A stretch of 64,000 bases of DNA, from positions 2,418,001-2,482,000 of the forward strand of contig JAPFFF010000010.1 in NCBI GenBank assembly GCA_039105265.1, written 5' to 3'. Positions 61,501 through 64,000 of the stretch are shown piece after piece (the first letter of the stretch is position 1; every line of letters starts with the position of its first letter). Origin of the DNA: Tritrichomonas musculus (Eukaryota; Parabasalia; Tritrichomonadida; Tritrichomonadidae). The notes beneath the pieces are model-generated. The model saw only the letters and a list, made by a program, of their open reading frames with translations. It was not told the DNA's origin and made no database searches. Made by a program: the position numbers and the translations under genes.

Positions 61501-61603
61501 CCTTAAGATGAATTTGACTTTTTAACGACTTTACATGATCGTTACGATCTAGATCAAATGAATATAATTTCCCTTCTTCCTTAGTTTTAATCCAAATTCG
61601 CAT
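55526..61603 (-). CDS. giant HECT-type E3 ubiquitin ligase with N-terminal ubiquitin-like domain
   Basis: The start is at the ATG 61603 (2025 residues); the codons just upstream include only a TTG. Residues about 1-75 form a ubiquitin-like fold (MRIWIKTKEEGKLYSFDLDR...LKSQIHLKEGTPPDQQYLIH). About 1550 residues of helical repeat follow without a named domain. The HECT domain covers roughly the last 370 residues: GEHGIDLGGLTKDWFTLI, FRMAGAIVARALLGG, LDLMICGIHKFDLDDLKKHT and the active-site loop LPMAHTCFNKLDLP with the catalytic cysteine at about 1994. It accepts ubiquitin on that cysteine and passes it to substrates. Size and layout resemble HUWE1/UPL-type ligases, but the middle is too divergent to name an ortholog. 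The key residues are intact. Confidence 0.93.
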   Translation of the reverse strand: MRIWIKTKEEGKLYSFDLDRNDHVKSLKSQIHLKEGTPPDQQYLIHNSTRLDENHALTDYDIENKTVLMIKVEQSLLLKSSKIFKNSKIIDRIHQSYIDLTINRNEDDVNFLLVEAFSFLDVNMETSLANEVFSLIISCFSYYPTQSLKTLDKRLQNPNFTAYHVLIIPAILSYLAQFSPNISTSGYDHFISSFYQQVVSQNFNSDDYLLNIFNYEIPQSFKPEFIMNLVLMTKLTKDVVLTFYHYIFSHRSISISKINFFIQKLFEANLMSNIPESLFFKNDLYKSFTPENIKKILYSCTKQAFITIYSELEDDLIEKNRQDALFPIKIVQKCIDFDIRPKKIEELLGRFDIATNSPSWDYMDKYNIKLPDNVITRNLKYPRKPYVIKIFPNVISLSSGFVTTCLQETADMKIYEAALSTDHFRSYLFSTIDFWKHILSIVSLQKENCSSSLIQRFAYYFSRDVSEDEFIDFYVQLIFDKYPPDEKQSEFLVSLLKSMPERYISTFYEDRNAQKILNALFRTNMIPPRSLCELFYFVTKPPQITPSLMYCFEFSYLRYDSTVWQSVKIIPPIKSANLIIEFIKSKNNFDLLKNMDPEWLSLIVSSFIFTSNVHPIEVFGLNAENVLPFFAIYFNYLQTLSDEDYVTKLLSQNIIDLIIEACRKLANNDNSLMIASIDSILSNMNYLFNPRYFPLGVTLEMTTILVELLLNKSFKGNQSLLLLIIFRLSSENSDPLIQEFTITFVQRNVDSLFNFIVKNLSLIVNNDLFDGYQLNMNLFDSAKISNFFSNLIDNYMSISDVILFIKKYSRYCPKLHFENHKNVASTLQYAIDKEKWNEASIIIDFIKEYNVKVDIEKLMKMKISFDISEKLFKPTDYTNSVDIVTHILSDPNIEHNQNLFKILFDFLMKDMLTSAYYITCCLEKYTVGMQLKPEIIIQNLSDLYDNYSEVFADALQYFYAYNSLNNVFVKRINIQPLPPPSPDFSFLVKLIEENSFQSFVCLQNIASSFPFYFEQNPMKVIDIVLPSLDYIPSIFNDEADKETIYNIKKGFAALAFLYSCLYSTNFIFVFVDYSFQNIGVMSNSQVYCLSFVLHSLFRTERVNKVVHAMSMKNNFLNIILILLYRNIEDKVFKKYYYNSLYDLLIEYYKLFFEIKHDDSLYIDQVLKNEIQNPFAVEFNNFSTITQVTIQPLNIVFPKNSFSIEILNSMKAIFQPKNFWIFNNLKNSNSQPSNNLSAFINMLKPNNKEFVDKPLPSASFSNTVKIHRVLLSQPKWVFNWILKQTHFPLLSAQYEYIVQLIIFLKKSVDSSDPENVEFKNQLVLPVHFLPLFYQKNLFVELFDELNIPSIPKESLLNTITYVATNLEALRFIFHVIKETLCKSEVNLLTLEKFKSQIDLIFHLLKVNESARSLFTSDCLHKLNEVVMLPTFRMNLDCLLNVTDLVFKYTKVHPDQIVHLVSYVLIANNYRFFQKGIDYYTMLSKDEAKYVQPVIIKSLSSSINNEYLTFKEIKALYERFPSFKKRTISSLSNYLNNAIVKLQARKYKDAALSELVIEIFNYLTPEKGVGMSKKLKVSVYNSSTTNNKNDSTEKSFLSNRLPPYLISEAPFFWREIYLEHYGFLSHFVKSDQAVIDRLKFISTFFELVPFRTRFNKFKQQVDRRFKDNNRSHRTITLNVHRSSLLIDSFNILWNKKPEEYMADFKTTFIGEHGIDLGGLTKDWFTLIAKELFNPNIGLFKETMNGSYFPSPLSSVNENHIDYFRMAGAIVARALLGGQCINAHLSTAFLKQILKQNLNLKDLEDYDTELFNSLHDLREIDDSETIESFDFVFQIDDERFGKYETIDLIPNGENVAVTIANKNEYINLYTDYKLRKSVSDQVDAFCSAFYAIIPHEFIKNFSPNELDLMICGIHKFDLDDLKKHTHYQGYNANHKTIKMFWNVISKWDQEDLAKFLQFFTGISQVSVNGFKEFEDKGHPITISAIHEKNRLPMAHTCFNKLDLPMYDNEDDMNDKLLMAIQEQEYGNS

Positions 61604-61752
61604 TAACAAATATTAGTCAAAAAAATTTGCTTAGAAAATAATCGTTATTATTGTAATTAAATGAATATATTCAATTTTTTTGAGTTAAACGGTCCAGACA
61701 ATTCCAAATTCAATTTTTTTCTCACAAAAAAAAAAAAAAAAAAAAAATTCAT

Positions 61753-62696
61753 TCACTCAATCCACTTTTGCTAAAAACTACAAACGCTCAATTTGGATGT
61801 TCACAAGTGGATTTGCATGCCATTCTGTGTTAATCCAAATGTTAACCATATAAACAAGCCTAGTCTTTGAGATTTTAAATAGGTCAGTCTACTCATCATA
61901 ATATCTAAATATATTTTGTTAACTTTTTGTTCAACTTGTTCAAAATCGTTTATAAGCAGAGTATCATTCATGAAACATTTTTCGTATATTAAATCAAACC
62001 AGAGTTGAAAGGAAATTATAAAAAAGATATCATTAAATCGATAAAAGATAAATTAACGTACAAAAAAAAAATTTATAAGTTGTTAATTTTTGTTAAAACC
62101 ATGTTTTTCTTGTTTAATTTCAAAATTACTAAATATATCGTAGCTAAAACATAATCATGTCAAAAAAATGTTTTTTTTGCCAATTATTATTTAATAAAAA
62201 TAATCAATTATAATTCATTTTTTATTAAATATAAAATATATTATAATATACATTATATATAAAATAAAAATCATATTTTTTGATTTTTGAAATGCAAAAT
62301 GAGGAGGAAAAAAGTTTTCATTCATGAAAAAAATTGAAAAAAATAAACATTAAAAATTTAACTTTTTAAAGTATCATATAAATAATATCAATTCAAATTT
62401 CAATGATTTAAAATTTAATTTTTAACTTTTTGATATAAAATTTATCTGTAATTTTATTTGATTGTTTTTTTTAAAAAATGATTTTTAAGTGATGATTTTA
62501 ATATTTTTAATATCAATGATAAAAATAATTTAAAAAAATTAACATTGTGGAAATAAACAAAAAAATATCTCTGTAGAGTAATAAGCTATAATAATAAGGC
62601 AAAATACAAATAATACAAGGCAAAATACAAAATTGAATAGTTTTGTAGTGCTACAAAAATACTGTATTTTTTTTGTAGTAAAAGTGGATTGAGTGA
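61753..62696. repeat. spacer bounded by a 21-bp inverted repeat (possible TIR element)
   Basis: 61753-61773 (TCACTCAATCCACTTTTGCTA) matches the reverse complement of 62676-62696 with one mismatch. Inner sequence stays loosely similar (ACTACAAA tracts). The enclosed 944 bp is A/T-rich, non-coding and holds short repeats such as two CAAGGCAAAATACAAA-like copies near 62600-62630 and a TTTTGTAG/CTACAAAA palindrome near 62641. A target duplication is not certain. It fills most of the intergenic space between the HECT and kinase genes. Confidence 0.55.
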
Positions 62697-62831
62697 TTCA
62701 AAAAAATCAGAATATTCAGACTAATAATCAATTTTAATATTCATAACATTATCATAAATTTGATATCAAAAGAAATATATTCAACAAATACAAAAAGCCA
62801 TTTTTTCAACAAACAATCTATATGATATTAT

Positions 62832-64000
62832 CTACTTATTTAACTTTAAAATAGGCAAAACTGTATCTGATGCGCTGGGATCTTTTGTATGAGCTTTTGT
62901 CTGAAGGAGTGTTATATTTTTACCTGCATTTACTGTCCTCTTCCTGACACTAATTCCACGCAGCGGGCTAGCAGCAGAAGTAAAACGGCGAAAATTTACA
63001 TTGCAATTTAAAAACACTTTAAGTTCGACGTGTTTATCATTTTCTGTTTCAATATCAAAATTATCTTTAGAAGACATCAAGTCGTCTGAATTGGAGCGAG
63101 AAAGCATTGGAAGTCTTTCTGTTTGTGGATGCTCTTTTGTATCACTTTTCTCTAAATTTGACAGTAAAGGAAGCTCAGAATGAGTTTTATAAGTTTTATG
63201 TTTCAATATTCCAGAATTTAGGAAACTTTTTGAATAGTTTTTGATCTGTACGTTAGAGAGATGATTTTTGAATAAAATATTATACGTCATTGAAAAATAC
63301 GATATTTTCCCTGATTTTATTTCAGATATTGCTTTGAGTGAATTTTCCATTGACAAATGCATCTGCTGAATAATTTGCATATCAGGACCATTTTTAGAAA
63401 GAGGATCTCTTATAAAATAGTTAATTTTCTGTTGATTGAAAATGTAGTTTTTATCATTATCGTCAGGTAAGAAAAACGGATGACTTTTAATTCCTTCAAT
63501 TGTGATCCTCTCGATGGGATTTTTAACAAGAATCTTTTTAATGAGATCAACCAAGCTGTCGCTAACCCCGGAAAGGTCTGGAAACTCTGGATCTTGTGTT
63601 GTAATCATATTGAATAATATTGAATAATTGTCGCTTTCGAAAGGGAGCTTTCCGTATGTAATTGCATATAGAATTATACCCAACGACCATATATCAACGG
63701 ATTCATTGTAAAATTCGTTTTTTATAATTTCGGGAGCAATGTAAGCTGGAGATCCACAAAATGTTGAATGTAAAATCGCCGTTTGACAAGAAAAGTTTAG
63801 ATCTATCAATCTGATATTCCTGTTTTTATCGATTATTATGTTTTCACACTTTAAGTCTCTGTGGATTATATTATTTTTATGAAGAAAATCAATAGCTATG
63901 ACTAATTGACCAAATATTGAATGTATTTTTTGCTCTGATAAAGGCGAGTTTTCATTGGCATATCGGAGGAGGGTAATCCCTTTAACGTATTCCATAATTA
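62832..64000 (-). CDS. Ser/Thr protein kinase (CAMK/SNF1-like), 5' end outside window
   Basis: The frame is open to the window end; the ATG at 63995 is internal because the glycine loop and VAIK lysine lobe are missing. Visible parts are the hinge EYVKGITLLRYA, catalytic loop IIHRDLKCENIII, metal loop LIDLNFS, activation-segment end GSPAYIAPEII, and VDIWSLGIILYAITYGKLPF. The kinase domain ends in PIERITIEGIKSHPFF. A C-terminal region of about 190 residues without known domain follows. The pattern is that of CAMK/AMPK-type kinases. The DFG motif reads DLN: the metal-binding Asp is kept, but Gly is Asn. It is expected to be a cytosolic signalling kinase, possibly still active. Confidence 0.88.
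   Translation of the reverse strand, partial: IMEYVKGITLLRYANENSPLSEQKIHSIFGQLVIAIDFLHKNNIIHRDLKCENIIIDKNRNIRLIDLNFSCQTAILHSTFCGSPAYIAPEIIKNEFYNESVDIWSLGIILYAITYGKLPFESDNYSILFNMITTQDPEFPDLSGVSDSLVDLIKKILVKNPIERITIEGIKSHPFFLPDDNDKNYIFNQQKINYFIRDPLSKNGPDMQIIQQMHLSMENSLKAISEIKSGKISYFSMTYNILFKNHLSNVQIKNYSKSFLNSGILKHKTYKTHSELPLLSNLEKSDTKEHPQTERLPMLSRSNSDDLMSSKDNFDIETENDKHVELKVFLNCNVNFRRFTSAASPLRGISVRKRTVNAGKNITLLQTKAHTKDPSASDTVLPILKLNK

Overview
The window is nuclear DNA of a parabasalid protist, most likely a trichomonad such as Tritrichomonas or a relative. The DNA is very A+T rich. Genes are intronless single frames on both strands, separated by A/T-rich spacers. Many genes have a TCA(C/T)-type initiator a few bases upstream of the ATG, as known in Trichomonas. 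Family content also fits: BspA-type leucine-rich-repeat surface proteins, a DUF3447-type ankyrin protein, ARM-repeat proteins, a caspase-like protein, C2 proteins and a Tc1/mariner transposon. The species is inference; the group assignment is fairly secure. No splice signals of the trichomonad type (GTATGT donor with an ACTAAC-like branch/acceptor) were noticed by eye. Several apparent gene starts are non-ATG codons; ATG starts were chosen here instead.

Layout. 1-4.2 kb: the 3' part of a BspA-like membrane protein, a tRNA-Gly-like gene, an 830-bp minisatellite, a membrane thioredoxin-like protein and tRNA-Gln. 4.2-21.8 kb: housekeeping genes, namely SGNH hydrolase, MAP65/ASE1, FOP-like centrosomal protein, possible RasGAP-like protein, ZNHIT3-like zinc finger, Rab-like GTPase, ARM protein, a membrane-anchored phosphoglycerate-mutase-like protein and an ABC1-like pseudokinase. 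21.8-27.1 kb: a graveyard with a broken virus-like helicase element, degenerate simple-sequence arrays and an RCC1 pseudogene. 27.8-38 kb: TMEM62-like phosphoesterase, caspase-like protein, an unknown protein and a large BspA-like receptor. 39.2-43.2 kb: an ankyrin gene whose repeats are scattered as single units, with a small TIR element inside one spacer. 44-51.3 kb: multi-C2 protein, ARM protein and OB-fold protein. 51.36-55.08 kb: an apparently complete Tc1-like transposon with a repeat-laden transposase. 55.5-64 kb: a HECT ubiquitin ligase, a possible TIR element and the 3' part of a kinase gene.

The genes do not form a pathway, and this looks like ordinary gene-dense trichomonad chromosome. 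The most unusual points are: (1) ankyrin repeats dispersed as isolated single units separated by A/T-rich spacers; (2) a Tc1-family transposase carrying roughly 600 residues of three different tandem-repeat types ahead of its catalytic domain; (3) a secretory, membrane-anchored iPGM relative that keeps the metal site but has lost substrate-binding residues; (4) an ABC1-family pseudokinase and a caspase-like protein with a missing histidine; (5) a 409-bp TIR element with a perfect 8-bp target duplication.
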